Shown here: positions 34,695-43,445 of the stretch, in pieces
How the letters are laid out: each line of letters opens with the position of its first letter
Position numbering within the stretch: the first letter of the stretch is position 1
Assembly: GCF_020687165.1 (NCBI RefSeq)
Contig: NZ_JAJEQC010000003.1
Source: Hominenteromicrobium mulieris
GTDB taxonomy: Bacteria; Bacillota; Clostridia; Oscillospirales; Acutalibacteraceae
Length of the DNA: 64,000 nucleotides
Strand: one strand, 5' to 3'
Notes under the pieces: generated by a model
Database searches by the model: none
What the model saw: only the letters and a program-made list of their open reading frames with translations
Told to the model about the DNA's origin: nothing
Made by a program: the position numbers and the translations under genes

Positions 34695-37127
34695 TTACAA
34701 AATCGCGTCGGGGTTCGGGTCTGCATACGCGGTGACGCTCAAAAAGCGCTTATCGCTTGAAAAAACGCCTAAAAGAGACGCGATGGCATCCCGAAATGCC
34801 TTGGAATTCTTGTATTTCATGATAATCTTATATCGGTATTTGCCGCCCATACGCGACACGGATGCCGCAGAGGCGCGTAATAAACGCAGCGGCAAGTTGG
34901 GATAGTCCCGGCGGAACGTCTCTGCAAGCAGCGCGGAGAAATGCTCCGCTGCCGCACGCACGGTGTCTTCCTTTTCGCCCACAAAGCCGATTTGCAAAAG
35001 ATCCGCAAACGGCGGATACAGCATGGCCCTTCTGAAACGAATTTCCGTTTCAAAAAAGCTTTCGTAATCCTGCGCGGCGGCAAGGTGCAGGTACGGGTTT
35101 TCCGGCACATGCGTTTGAATAAGCGCCATGCCGCGGTAGCGCCCGCGCCCCGCACGCCCCACGACCTGTGTAAGCAAGTCGAATGTGCGCTCGTTGCTGC
35201 GGTAATCATCGCTGTATAAGGACTGATCTGCCGAAAGCACGCCGACAAGCGTGACGTTCTCGAAATCAAGCCCCTTTGCAACCATCTGCGTGCCGATCAT
35301 GATGTCATACTCGCCGTTTGCAAATGCGTTGAGCTTCTTTTCAAGTGCGTATTTGTTCGCGGTGGTATCGGTATCCACGCGCAGGATGCGCGCCTCCGGG
35401 AACGCCTCCCGCAGCTGATCCTCCGCCTTCTGCGTGCCGCCGCCGGAAAAGGTCAGCTCACCGCCGCACGCCTTACAGCGCACGTAAGCAGGTTCGGAAT
35501 GGCCGCAGTAGTGACACATCAGGCGGTTATTCGCCGCGTGGTATGTCATGGAAATGGAGCAGTTCGGGCACGCGGCGACCGTTTTGCAGTCCTTGCACAC
35601 GGCATACGTGTGGTAGCCGCGGCGGTTGAGCAGCAAAATGGACTGCCTGCCCGCGCGGATATTTTCGGAGACCGCACGCGCCAGCGCCATGCTGATCATC
35701 GGCTTGCCGCGGTAGAGATCTTCGTTGTTCATATCGACAAGCTGCACCGTGGGCACAACAGCATCGCCGTAGCGGTGGTGCAGCGCGTGGTAGCGGTACT
35801 TGCCGCTTTGCGCCATGTAGTAAGACTCAACAGACGGTGTAGCGGAGCACAAAAGGCAGTAAGCGCGGTTATAATTTACGCGAAACTTCGCGATATCCCG
35901 TGCGTGGTAGCGCGGCGTGCTCTCCGATTTATACGTACTCTCCTGCTCCTCGTCCATGACGATGAGCCCGAGATTCTGCACAGGCGCGAACACGGCAGAA
36001 CGCGTGCCGACGACAATTTTCGCCCTGCCGGTGCGCACGCGCTTCCACTCATCCATGCGCTCGCCAACGGAAAGCCCGCTGTGGAAAACCGCAACGGTAT
36101 CGCCGAACGCCGCCGTAAACACGGCAAGCGTCTGCGGGGTAAGAGAAATCTCCGGCACCGTGACGATGACGCCCTTGCCAACCGTAAGCACATGGCGAAT
36201 GACATGCAGGAACACGGCGGTTTTACCGGAGCCCGTCACACCGTAGAGCAGACCGACCATCGGTTCTGCCGCATCGCATTCGCGCAGAATGTCCTTTGCC
36301 ACATTCATCTGCTCTGCCGAAAGCGTCTGCGGCAGTCTGATGTCTGCCATTTCCTGCTTTGGGCGTCGGAAGCGCTCGACTTCAAAAATCTCCGCTGCGC
36401 CCTTATCGGCAAGCGTGCGGATGATACCCACACTCACGCCGGTATAGTAGCTCAGCTCGCGCACGGTTACAGTGCCGATGGCGCACAGCGTATCGAACGC
36501 GCTTTGCTGCTTCGGAGTCAGCTTGCCGGAAAAATCCGGCACGGCACAGACCATGCGCGTAGTGGCATCCGCCGCATTGCGGGACGCCGCGTTTTCGCGT
36601 ATGACCGTGCCGTTTTCGAGCAGCGAAAGCAGATCGCTGCTTTTTTCTTCTATGCCGAGCCTTTCGGTGAGTTCTGCGCCGGTAAGTCCGTTTTTTGCCG
36701 CCGTCAGCGCCACGATAATCTGCCACGCGGTATCCGTGAACGCTTCGCGGTCATAGTTTTTGAACGCGGCATTCATGCGATAGCGGTTTACGAGCTTATA
36801 GCCGATGCCGGCGGGAATCATGACCTTTACGGCATCGTACAGTGTGCAGAAGCAGCGGCTTTTCATCCATGGGATGAGCGCCAGCATTTCGTCATCCAAG
36901 AGCGGCTCTTTGTCCAAAACAGACGCAATGGCTTTCAGCTTTTGCCCTGCGCCGCTTTCATACGACGTAGAGAGCACCATGGCAACGCGCGTGCGGTTGC
37001 CTGCGCCGAACGGCACAGTAACGCGTACACCCGGACGTACCGCCGTTTCCAATGCCTGCGGCACACTATACGTAAACGGCTTATCAAACCGATATGTGGT
37101 ATTCTCCAAGGCCAACTGCGCCAGCAA
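34695..37127 (-). CDS. priA: primosomal helicase PriA
   Basis: The 810-residue replication-restart helicase has an N-terminal DNA-binding domain, Walker A GVTGSGKTAVF, a DEEQ box (VMDEEQ) and eight zinc-binding cysteines in a cluster (CKDCKTVAACPNC, CHYC, CKAC). The start is a TTG after AAAGGGAG. The gene is followed by def, as in Bacillus. coaBC, which usually precedes it, is absent. Confidence 0.96.
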   Translation of the reverse strand: MLAQLALENTTYRFDKPFTYSVPQALETAVRPGVRVTVPFGAGNRTRVAMVLSTSYESGAGQKLKAIASVLDKEPLLDDEMLALIPWMKSRCFCTLYDAVKVMIPAGIGYKLVNRYRMNAAFKNYDREAFTDTAWQIIVALTAAKNGLTGAELTERLGIEEKSSDLLSLLENGTVIRENAASRNAADATTRMVCAVPDFSGKLTPKQQSAFDTLCAIGTVTVRELSYYTGVSVGIIRTLADKGAAEIFEVERFRRPKQEMADIRLPQTLSAEQMNVAKDILRECDAAEPMVGLLYGVTGSGKTAVFLHVIRHVLTVGKGVIVTVPEISLTPQTLAVFTAAFGDTVAVFHSGLSVGERMDEWKRVRTGRAKIVVGTRSAVFAPVQNLGLIVMDEEQESTYKSESTPRYHARDIAKFRVNYNRAYCLLCSATPSVESYYMAQSGKYRYHALHHRYGDAVVPTVQLVDMNNEDLYRGKPMISMALARAVSENIRAGRQSILLLNRRGYHTYAVCKDCKTVAACPNCSISMTYHAANNRLMCHYCGHSEPAYVRCKACGGELTFSGGGTQKAEDQLREAFPEARILRVDTDTTANKYALEKKLNAFANGEYDIMIGTQMVAKGLDFENVTLVGVLSADQSLYSDDYRSNERTFDLLTQVVGRAGRGRYRGMALIQTHVPENPYLHLAAAQDYESFFETEIRFRRAMLYPPFADLLQIGFVGEKEDTVRAAAEHFSALLAETFRRDYPNLPLRLLRASAASVSRMGGKYRYKIIMKYKNSKAFRDAIASLLGVFSSDKRFLSVTAYADPNPDAIL

Positions 37128-37151
37128 AGCAAAAACTCCCTTTACGGTAAA

Positions 37152-37358
37152 TTAGCCGTCAATCTCGTCCGGCTCGATGATCTTATACTTCTCATCGACG
37201 AAGTCCTGCACGGCCAGATCAACCGGCTTTTCAACGATGATTTCATTGTTGTCTTCCGCTTCCTGTGTAATTTCTCTTGCGCGCTTTGCAACGGCGATGA
37301 CAACGGAATAATAGCTCTTGTGCGGGGTTTTAATGATGTTACAGGACGGTTTAAGCAT
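37152..37358 (-). CDS. rpoZ: RNA polymerase omega subunit
   Basis: The 68-residue protein matches small Firmicute omega: SYYSVVIAVAKRAREITQEAE, then a short acidic tail ending DEIDG. Omega helps RNA polymerase assembly. It overlaps the end of gmk by eight bases, in the usual gmk-rpoZ order. Confidence 0.93.
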   Translation of the reverse strand: MLKPSCNIIKTPHKSYYSVVIAVAKRAREITQEAEDNNEIIVEKPVDLAVQDFVDEKYKIIEPDEIDG

Positions 37359-37962
37359 GGTTCAGGATCCTTTCTGCTATATCTTTTTCGCGGGAAACAC
37401 GCAGCTTCTCCGCGGCTAAAATGGCTTCTATATCAAGCACGGCCTGTTCGACCGTGTCGTTGATGACGGCGTAATCGTAATCTTTTACGCAGCGAATCTC
37501 GTCTGCCGCGGCAGCGAGGCGCTTCTCTATAACTTCTTCTGTTTCGGTGCCTCTGCCGCGCAGACGCTTTTCAAGCACCTTTAAGGACGGCGGCAGGATG
37601 AAAAGGCTCACGCAGTCCGGCGCGACTTTTTTAATCTGTCTGCCGCCCTGCACCTCAATCTCAAGCACGACATCGTGCCCTTCCTCAAGCCACTTTTCAA
37701 CCGGCGCTTTCGGCGTGCCGTAGAAGTTGTCGCAATATTCTGCGTATTCGAGCATCGCATGGTTTTCGATGTTCGTTTTGAACTCGTCTTTTGTGATGAA
37801 GTAATAGTGCACGCCGTGTTCCTCCCCCGGGCGCGGGGCGCGCGTGGTAGCGGAAACGGACATTTTAAGATTCTCATTACGGCGGAACAATTCTTTTAAA
37901 ATGGTCCCCTTGCCGCCGCCGGAGGGCGATGAAACGACAACAAGCAGTCCTCTTCTTTTCAT
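37351..37962 (-). CDS. gmk: guanylate kinase
   Basis: The 203-residue enzyme phosphorylates GMP to GDP. It has the P-loop SSPSGGGKGT, the GMP-binding SATTRAPRPGEEHGVHYYF and EIEVQGG. The ATG at 37962 is preferred over the one nine bases earlier, which abuts AAAGGA. It works downstream of GuaA, encoded at 52951 in this window. Confidence 0.97.
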   Translation of the reverse strand: MKRRGLLVVVSSPSGGGKGTILKELFRRNENLKMSVSATTRAPRPGEEHGVHYYFITKDEFKTNIENHAMLEYAEYCDNFYGTPKAPVEKWLEEGHDVVLEIEVQGGRQIKKVAPDCVSLFILPPSLKVLEKRLRGRGTETEEVIEKRLAAAADEIRCVKDYDYAVINDTVEQAVLDIEAILAAEKLRVSREKDIAERILNHA

Positions 37963-37989
37963 CGGAAACATTCCTTTCTTTTCCGTTAT

Positions 37990-38268
37990 TTATACATTCG
38001 GGGCTTCCGCTTCAACGGGGTCTTCTGCTTTTTCGCCGGTGTTAAAGCGGTTTGCAACGGTCTCCAGCTGCAAAGCGGAAAGCACCACATGGTCACTGTC
38101 CATGATGATGACGGTGCGCGTTTTTCTGCCGCACGTGGCATCGATCAAGGCGCCGCGTTCCCTTGAATCCTGCACGATGCGCTTAATCGGCGCGGATTCC
38201 GGGCTGACAATGGCGATCATGCGCTCTGCGGAAATCATGTTGCCAAAGCCGATGTTCACAAGCTGCAT
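37990..38268 (-). CDS. remA: RemA/DUF370 regulator
   Basis: The 92-residue protein matches DUF370/RemA: LVNIGFGNMISAERMIAIVSPESAPIKR, RERGALIDATCGRKTRTVI and SDHVVLSALQLETVANRF. In Bacillus RemA is a DNA-binding activator of matrix and osmoprotection genes. The C-terminal tail (about 15 residues) is acidic. The order yicC-remA-gmk is conserved. Confidence 0.95.
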   Translation of the reverse strand: MQLVNIGFGNMISAERMIAIVSPESAPIKRIVQDSRERGALIDATCGRKTRTVIIMDSDHVVLSALQLETVANRFNTGEKAEDPVEAEAPNV

Positions 38269-38280
38269 AATAAACGCTCC

Positions 38281-39159
38281 TTACTCGATGTTCTGAATCT
38301 GCTCGCGGATCTTTTCAATCTCGGCCTTGATATCCACCACCATGTAGGCGATCTTGGAATCGCTGGCCTTCGAGCCGATCGTATTCGCTTCGCGGTTCAT
38401 TTCCTGTACAAGAAAATCCATTTTTCGACCGGAGGGCTCTTCGGCGCTCAAGAACGCCTTAAGCTGATCGAAATGGCTGCGCAGACGCACGGTTTCTTCC
38501 GCCACGGCGACCTTATCCGCAAAAATGGCGGCTTCGGTCAAAATGCGCTGCTCGTCAATCGTGGTGTCATTCAGTACCTCGCGCAGCTTTGCTTCCAGAC
38601 GCTCGCGGTATTCCGTGACGGTCTCCGGGGAGCGCTCTTCAATCTGCCCGACGATGTTTAAAATCGTCTCAGCACGAGACATGACGTCCTCGTAAAGACG
38701 CTGTCCCTCCGTCTCGCGCATTTGAATAAACGCGTCCACCGCTTTTTCAGCAACCTGCTTCACGTCTGCCCAAATGGCTTCCTCATCCTCCGGCGCCTTG
38801 TGCACGGAAAAAATATCGGGGTAGCGCGAAAGAGAATTGACGGTAACGGTGTCCGGCAGATGGTAGCGCTCGGAAAGCTCGCGGAACGCCGCAATATAAC
38901 CCGCGGCAAGCGAGTGGTTCACACTGACGACGACATCCGTGTCCTCCAGTGTCTCAATGCTCAAATAAAAATCGATCTTGCCGCGTGCCACACGGCTCTG
39001 CACGTAGGTTTTCAGCTTATCCTCAAGGAATCCGTAGCCGCGCGTCACACGGGGAGAAAACTCAAAATACTTGTGGTTGACCGATTTCAGCTCCGCCGTA
39101 ATGTGTCTGCCGTTGACGGTTTCTTCGCAGCGGCCGTACCCGGTCATGCTTTTCAGCAT
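38281..39159 (-). CDS. yicC: YicC/YloC family endoribonuclease
   Basis: The 292-residue protein begins LKSMTGYGRCEE and ends with KASDSKIAYMVVDIKAEIEKIREQIQNIE, the two conserved ends of the YicC family. Members have endoribonuclease activity and help degrade some small RNAs. It is the first gene of the long run that continues to spoVM. Confidence 0.95.
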   Translation of the reverse strand: MLKSMTGYGRCEETVNGRHITAELKSVNHKYFEFSPRVTRGYGFLEDKLKTYVQSRVARGKIDFYLSIETLEDTDVVVSVNHSLAAGYIAAFRELSERYHLPDTVTVNSLSRYPDIFSVHKAPEDEEAIWADVKQVAEKAVDAFIQMRETEGQRLYEDVMSRAETILNIVGQIEERSPETVTEYRERLEAKLREVLNDTTIDEQRILTEAAIFADKVAVAEETVRLRSHFDQLKAFLSAEEPSGRKMDFLVQEMNREANTIGSKASDSKIAYMVVDIKAEIEKIREQIQNIE

Positions 39160-39310
39160 AGGATCATCTCTTTTCTAAAATTCTGTCTATGTTTTTCGGG
39201 ATATTTTGTGTTCCTCACAGAGGACATAGTACCCGACTTTAATTCTATCAAGATATTTTACCATTTTAAGCCGGAAAATGCAACCTATCGCGGGCGAAAA
39301 TCGGAATTTT

Positions 39311-39346
39311 CGGAAAAAACAAAACACCGCAGGCAGCAGCCCGCGG
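39311..39346 (-). terminator. intrinsic terminator after the acetyltransferase-like gene
   Basis: On the minus strand CCGCGGGC pairs with GCCTGCGG (one wobble) around TGCT, followed by TGTTTTGTTTTTT. This separates the dacF-rluB region from the yicC operon. Confidence 0.85.
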
Positions 39347-39399
39347 CAATTTTGTGGCAATACCGCATAAAGAGGTTTCGCTTTGCGGCATTTTGGGTT

Positions 39400-39792
39400 T
39401 TATTCGTAATGCACGATGAGGCTCATCGGCGCTTCGGCGTGATCTTCCGCAACCGTAAACCCGCGCTGCTTAAAGAAATCAAAAAAATCCGGGAATGCGG
39501 TGCGGATGTGATTCATGCCGTTCGTCTCGCCGAACGACGCGGCGGAGCGCATAAGTGTATCGAGCACAAAAGTCGTCATGGGGTCGGGCTTTGCTTTTGT
39601 GAAATCGGTCTGCCCGGAGACGGAAAAGCCGTAGAACACAAGCGTATCGTCTTCAAGCGCGACGACGACATAGCCGAGCGTTTCTTCGCCATCCGTCATC
39701 ACAAGCACACGGCCGTTATCGGGTGCGCCCTCTGTTTTTGCCAGCAGGGCGGCTTCTTCTGTTTTTTCCGCCATTGGTACGATTTGCAGCAT
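39400..39792 (-). CDS. GNAT-like acetyltransferase domain protein
   Basis: The 130-residue protein has a GNAT-like layout: an ETLGYVVVALEDDTLVFYGFSV strand pair and a late ...IRTAFPDFFDFFKQRGFTV segment typical of the C-terminal part of the fold. No clear acetyl-CoA loop (RxxGxG/A) is visible, so it could be a degenerate or non-catalytic member. The ATG has a strong GAGGAGGAAA site. Its first 77 bases overlap the end of rluB in another frame. Confidence 0.65.
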   Translation of the reverse strand: MLQIVPMAEKTEEAALLAKTEGAPDNGRVLVMTDGEETLGYVVVALEDDTLVFYGFSVSGQTDFTKAKPDPMTTFVLDTLMRSAASFGETNGMNHIRTAFPDFFDFFKQRGFTVAEDHAEAPMSLIVHYE

Positions 39793-40558
39793 TTTGTTTT
39801 TCCTCCTCGCGCTGTGTGTTCTGCGCGTTTCCTTTTTTCTGTGCGGCGGCGCGTAATCTGCGCACTTCGTCCGGGGTCAGATCACGGAAGCGCCCCTGCG
39901 GCAGCATGCCGAGCTTCACCGCGCCGATGGCCGTGCGCTTCAGTCTGGCCACTTCAAGGCCCACTGCTTCACACATGTTGCGGATCTGGCGGTTGCGGCC
40001 CTCATGCAGCACGAATTCCAGCACCACGCGGCCGGGCTGCTGCTCCAAAACACGCACGGAAGCCGGGGCGGTCATTCTGCCGTCGATTTCCACACCGACC
40101 GCAAGGCGCGTCAGCTGTTCTTCCGTTACGCCGGGGCGCACCGTAACACGGTACACCTTCGGCACATGTGTAGACGGGTGCGCGATGAGATTTGCAAAAT
40201 CGCCGTCGTTTGTCATGAGCAGCAAGCCCTCGGAGTCTTTATCGAGACGGCCGATGGGGAATAATCTCACAGGCAGCTCCTCCACAAGCTCGCTGACGCA
40301 CTTTCTGCCGCGGTCGTCGGACATGGAGGTCAAATAGCCGCGCGGCTTATGCACCATTATGTACATCTTTTCGTCCACGGTCTGCACGCGCTGACCGTCT
40401 ACGGTAACCTTGTCTTTCTTCACGTCCACCTTGTCGCCGATCTGCGCGCGGACGCCGTTGACCGCAACGCGCCCCGCCGCGATCATCTCCTCTGCCTTGC
40501 GGCGCGAAGCGATGCCGCACTCCGCAAGCATCTTTTGCAGTCTTGTATCTTTAGCCAT
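39716..40558 (-). CDS. rluB: 23S rRNA pseudouridine synthase of the RluB/RsuA type
   Basis: The 280-residue protein has an N-terminal S4 RNA-binding domain (RLQKMLAECGIASRRKAEEMI) and the RsuA-like catalytic domain with GRLDKDSEGLLLMTNDG containing the catalytic Asp. The C-terminal 45 residues are a basic, Arg/Lys/Asn-rich low-complexity tail, the end of which overlaps the acetyltransferase-like gene. In Bacillus rluB lies near scpAB and dac genes, as it does here. Confidence 0.93.
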   Translation of the reverse strand: MAKDTRLQKMLAECGIASRRKAEEMIAAGRVAVNGVRAQIGDKVDVKKDKVTVDGQRVQTVDEKMYIMVHKPRGYLTSMSDDRGRKCVSELVEELPVRLFPIGRLDKDSEGLLLMTNDGDFANLIAHPSTHVPKVYRVTVRPGVTEEQLTRLAVGVEIDGRMTAPASVRVLEQQPGRVVLEFVLHEGRNRQIRNMCEAVGLEVARLKRTAIGAVKLGMLPQGRFRDLTPDEVRRLRAAAQKKGNAQNTQREEEKQNAANRTNGGKNRRSRPAGKNRGRTR

Positions 40559-40583
40559 AGTTCAAAACCTTTCTCTGTATCTC

Positions 40584-41720
40584 TCAATTTATAAAGCTTG
40601 TGCTTCTCAAAAAGCGGGCAAACCACTTTTGAAACCACGTGCGTTCGTCCTTTTGCAAAGCACAATCTTCGCTTGAAACAAGCGGTGTTTCCTTTAGAAC
40701 CTTGCCGTTCACGCTGTATCGCACGCAGCCGATTACGTCGCCTTTTTCTACCGGCGCATACACAAATCGCGGCAGAATGCACCCCGCCGTGACCGTCACA
40801 TCTTTCGGCAAAACGGCGCTTTCCTGCGTTTGGAGCGTGAGACTTATGCACTCTTTTTCACCGCCGACAGCGGGAAGCGAAACCGGCTGAAAATCCGCCG
40901 TATATGTTCGCTCTGCAAGCTGTGCAAAGCCGTAATCGTACAAATTCATGTGGTCGTTCCAGTCGTCCGGGGCATTTAATGTCACACAAATGAGCCGTGC
41001 GCCGTCCCGCTCTGCGGAAGACACAAGGCAGCGCCCGGCCTTTTTCGTAAAGCCCGTTTTGATGCCCGTACAGTCCGGGTACAGCTTTAGTAAACGATTG
41101 TGATTTTCATATCGCACGGTTTTTTCGGGCGAAATAAACGGCACGGAAAGCGTCGTCTGCCCCACCGCGGCGGCAAACTCTTCATTTTGCATCGCTTCCG
41201 CGGCAAGCAGCGCCATGTCATACGCCGTGGAGCCGTGCCCCTCGGCATCGAGCCCCGAGGGCGTGACGAAATGCGTCTGCATCATATGAAGCTCTGCGGC
41301 ACGCGCGTTCATCTTCTCGGAAAATGCTTCCGCCGAATCGGACAGATACAGCGCTATCGCATTCGCACCATCGTTGCCGGAGGCCATCATCATGCCGCGG
41401 GCGATGTCGCCGAGTGCAAGCACCTCCCCGGCGCGCAGCCCCATAGAGGAGCCCTCCACGCTTATCATTTCCGGCGTGATTGTCACGGGATCACCCCTAT
41501 GCTCACTTTCAAATGCCAACAGCGCCGTCATGATCTTCGTCGTGCTCGCAACGGGCAGTACCTCGCGGCTGTTCTTTTCAAATAAGACCGTGCCGCTCAC
41601 GGGCTCATACAGTACGGCGGCATACGCCGAAACGCTTACGGACTCCGCCGTCTCTGCCGAAACCGGCAGACTGCCCCACACAAAAACGACCGCCAGCAAA
41701 ACACAAAGTATCTTTCGCAA
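40584..41720 (-). CDS. D-alanyl-D-alanine carboxypeptidase
   Basis: The 378-residue penicillin-binding protein has a signal peptide (cleavage likely after PVSA near residue 22), the active-site SxxK as STTK (Ser59, Lys62), the SGN motif and KTG. A C-terminal beta domain follows. It trims pentapeptide stems in peptidoglycan outside the membrane. The start is TTG. The nearby scpAB and ytfJ genes fit a dacF-like role, but the subtype is not provable here. Confidence 0.92.
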   Translation of the reverse strand: MRKILCVLLAVVFVWGSLPVSAETAESVSVSAYAAVLYEPVSGTVLFEKNSREVLPVASTTKIMTALLAFESEHRGDPVTITPEMISVEGSSMGLRAGEVLALGDIARGMMMASGNDGANAIALYLSDSAEAFSEKMNARAAELHMMQTHFVTPSGLDAEGHGSTAYDMALLAAEAMQNEEFAAAVGQTTLSVPFISPEKTVRYENHNRLLKLYPDCTGIKTGFTKKAGRCLVSSAERDGARLICVTLNAPDDWNDHMNLYDYGFAQLAERTYTADFQPVSLPAVGGEKECISLTLQTQESAVLPKDVTVTAGCILPRFVYAPVEKGDVIGCVRYSVNGKVLKETPLVSSEDCALQKDERTWFQKWFARFLRSTSFIN

Positions 41721-41772
41721 AAATCACCACCTGCCACGGCATGTATACGCGGCAGGCGGCTGGATTATACAA

Positions 41773-42189
41773 TCAATACTGCGGGGGCAGGGAAATATCC
41801 TCGTCCTCTTTGTCTTTCTTATCCTTGTTGAAAAGTCCGGCGATCTTGTCCACTACATCCGGCACACTCGCCACAACACGATCGACAGACGAAACATACG
41901 GCTCAATCTGCAAAATGCGCACATTGCCGTTCGAGATTACCAAAAACGCAATAGGCTGAATGGTAATGCCCGCGCCGCTGCCACCGGCAAAGAGGCCCTT
42001 CTCCGGCTGCGCTTTAGAAGGCAGGTCGGAGCCGCCGCCTGCAAAGCCGTAGCTCACACGCGAAACCGGGATGACCGTGGTGCCGTCCGGCGCGGTGATG
42101 GGATCGCCGATAACGGTGTTCACGTCCACCATTTCCTTGATTTTATCCATGGAAACGCCGAGCAGGTTGTTGACCTTATTTTCACTCAT
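41773..42189 (-). CDS. ytfJ: GerW family sporulation protein (YtfJ)
   Basis: The 138-residue protein has the YtfJ core: LLGVSMDKIKEMVDVNTVIGDPI, TVIPVSRVSYGFAGGGSD, FAGGSGAGITIQPIAFLVI. In Bacillus it is linked to spore germination. It overlaps the DUF2953 gene by four bases. The ending VVDKIAGLFNKDKKDKEDEDISLPPQY is charged. Confidence 0.93.
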   Translation of the reverse strand: MSENKVNNLLGVSMDKIKEMVDVNTVIGDPITAPDGTTVIPVSRVSYGFAGGGSDLPSKAQPEKGLFAGGSGAGITIQPIAFLVISNGNVRILQIEPYVSSVDRVVASVPDVVDKIAGLFNKDKKDKEDEDISLPPQY

Positions 42190-42890
42190 GTTGTTCTCTC
42201 CTTTTTATTTGCTGCCGGCGCTGCGGATTTTACGGCAGGCTTTCCGGCACTTTGAAATTTATTGTAAAACGGCAATATCGTGCGCAGTATAAACTGCACA
42301 CCGTGATGCACGACGAACAGCGGACGCACCGCGCCGCTTGCCGTACATAAAACCTTCGGTTCCTTTACGCTGTAATCGAGATCGACGGAAACACATCCAT
42401 GCGGCGACTTGCAGTTTGTTAAGCCGAGCAAGACCGACACAGCCGGGTACACGCCCGCACACACCTCTCCGTACAGGATAGCAATTTCGGCGGCATCTTT
42501 CCCGCCGCCGACGAGCACGTATAGGTCGAAATCTTTCAGCTTTATGTGCTTTAAAAGCTTTCCGAAGCGCGTACCGGTGGCCTTTAACAAATCTTTCGCG
42601 AGCGTTAAAAGTCCCGTAAGTCCCTCGGCTTCCTTATATTTTTTCACCTGCCGCAAAAGCGGGTTCGGCTTTTTCTCCTTGGCTTTTTCTTCAGACTCTT
42701 TTTCGCTCGGTTTCTTCTCTTTTTTCGACTCCGGTTTTTTCTCCGGTGCGGGAAGCACGCGGTATTTTAAAAAGAGATACCGTATAAAAACGGTCGTCTC
42801 TCCGTTATAGTTCAGATCGAACCGCACAGGGATGCACAGCAGAAGAAAGATCAGCGCGATGAGCCCGAGCAGAATCCATAAAACGATCAT
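42186..42890 (-). CDS. DUF2953 membrane protein
   Basis: The 234-residue protein has an N-terminal membrane helix (about 2-22), a long Lys/Glu-rich linker (about 50-80) and a DUF2953-type domain around LYVLVGGGKDAAEIAILYGEVCAGVYPAV. In Bacillus the family sits near ytfJ (YtfI), the same pairing as here. The function is unknown; a sporulation link is inferred from its partner. Confidence 0.87.
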   Translation of the reverse strand: MIVLWILLGLIALIFLLLCIPVRFDLNYNGETTVFIRYLFLKYRVLPAPEKKPESKKEKKPSEKESEEKAKEKKPNPLLRQVKKYKEAEGLTGLLTLAKDLLKATGTRFGKLLKHIKLKDFDLYVLVGGGKDAAEIAILYGEVCAGVYPAVSVLLGLTNCKSPHGCVSVDLDYSVKEPKVLCTASGAVRPLFVVHHGVQFILRTILPFYNKFQSAGKPAVKSAAPAANKKERTT

Positions 42891-43429
42891 GCTTTGTCTG
42901 CCCCGTCGTTTTGAGGTGCGTTTTCGGTTTCTTCCTCCTGCGGCAAAGGCGGCAGCTCCAAAAGCGAGCGGATGCCCATGCAGCGCAGGAAATTTTCCGT
43001 CGTGCCGTATAATAGCGGCTTACCGGGAAGGTCAAGTCGCCCGCGCTCTTCAATGAGCGCTTTCTGCACCAGACTGCCGATGACGCCCGAGCAATCCACG
43101 CCGCGCACCTGCTCCACAAACGCTTTTGTGACAGGCTGATTATATGCGATGACCGCCAGCACCTCCATGGCCGCCTGCGAGAGCGGCGCGCTGCTTCTGA
43201 GGTCTAACGCTGTGCGCACCGGTGCCAAAAACACGGGATTCACGGCAAACTGCAATGTGTGGTCTAATTGCAGCAAATGGATGCCGCTTTCTTCCTTGTT
43301 ATATTTCGCCTGAAGCGTTCGGCTGAGCTCCAGAACGTTCTCTTCCTCGGTATTAAGCGCCTGCGCCAGCTTATCGATGTCGATCGGGTCGCCGCACGCG
43401 AATAAGATTGCCTCCATCATGCCGAGCAT
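42887..43429 (-). CDS. scpB: segregation and condensation protein B
   Basis: The 180-residue protein has the winged-helix pair of ScpB: MMEAILFACGDPIDIDKLAQAL and ...LSQAAMEVLAVIAYNQPVTKAFVEQVRGVDCSG. It binds ScpA and Smc in the chromosome condensation complex. The ATG at 43429 has no good ribosome site. A CTG 15 bases upstream (43444) lies eight bases after GGAGG and in frame, and could be the true start. It overlaps the DUF2953 gene. Confidence 0.95.
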   Translation of the reverse strand: MLGMMEAILFACGDPIDIDKLAQALNTEEENVLELSRTLQAKYNKEESGIHLLQLDHTLQFAVNPVFLAPVRTALDLRSSAPLSQAAMEVLAVIAYNQPVTKAFVEQVRGVDCSGVIGSLVQKALIEERGRLDLPGKPLLYGTTENFLRCMGIRSLLELPPLPQEEETENAPQNDGADKA

Positions 43430-43445
43430 TTTCTTTTTATTCAGC

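Noticed and set aside
35499..37463. Plus-strand frame of about 650 codons antisense to priA
   Set aside because: PriA on the other strand is certain; the antisense frame is His/Arg-rich and arises from GC-biased codon use.
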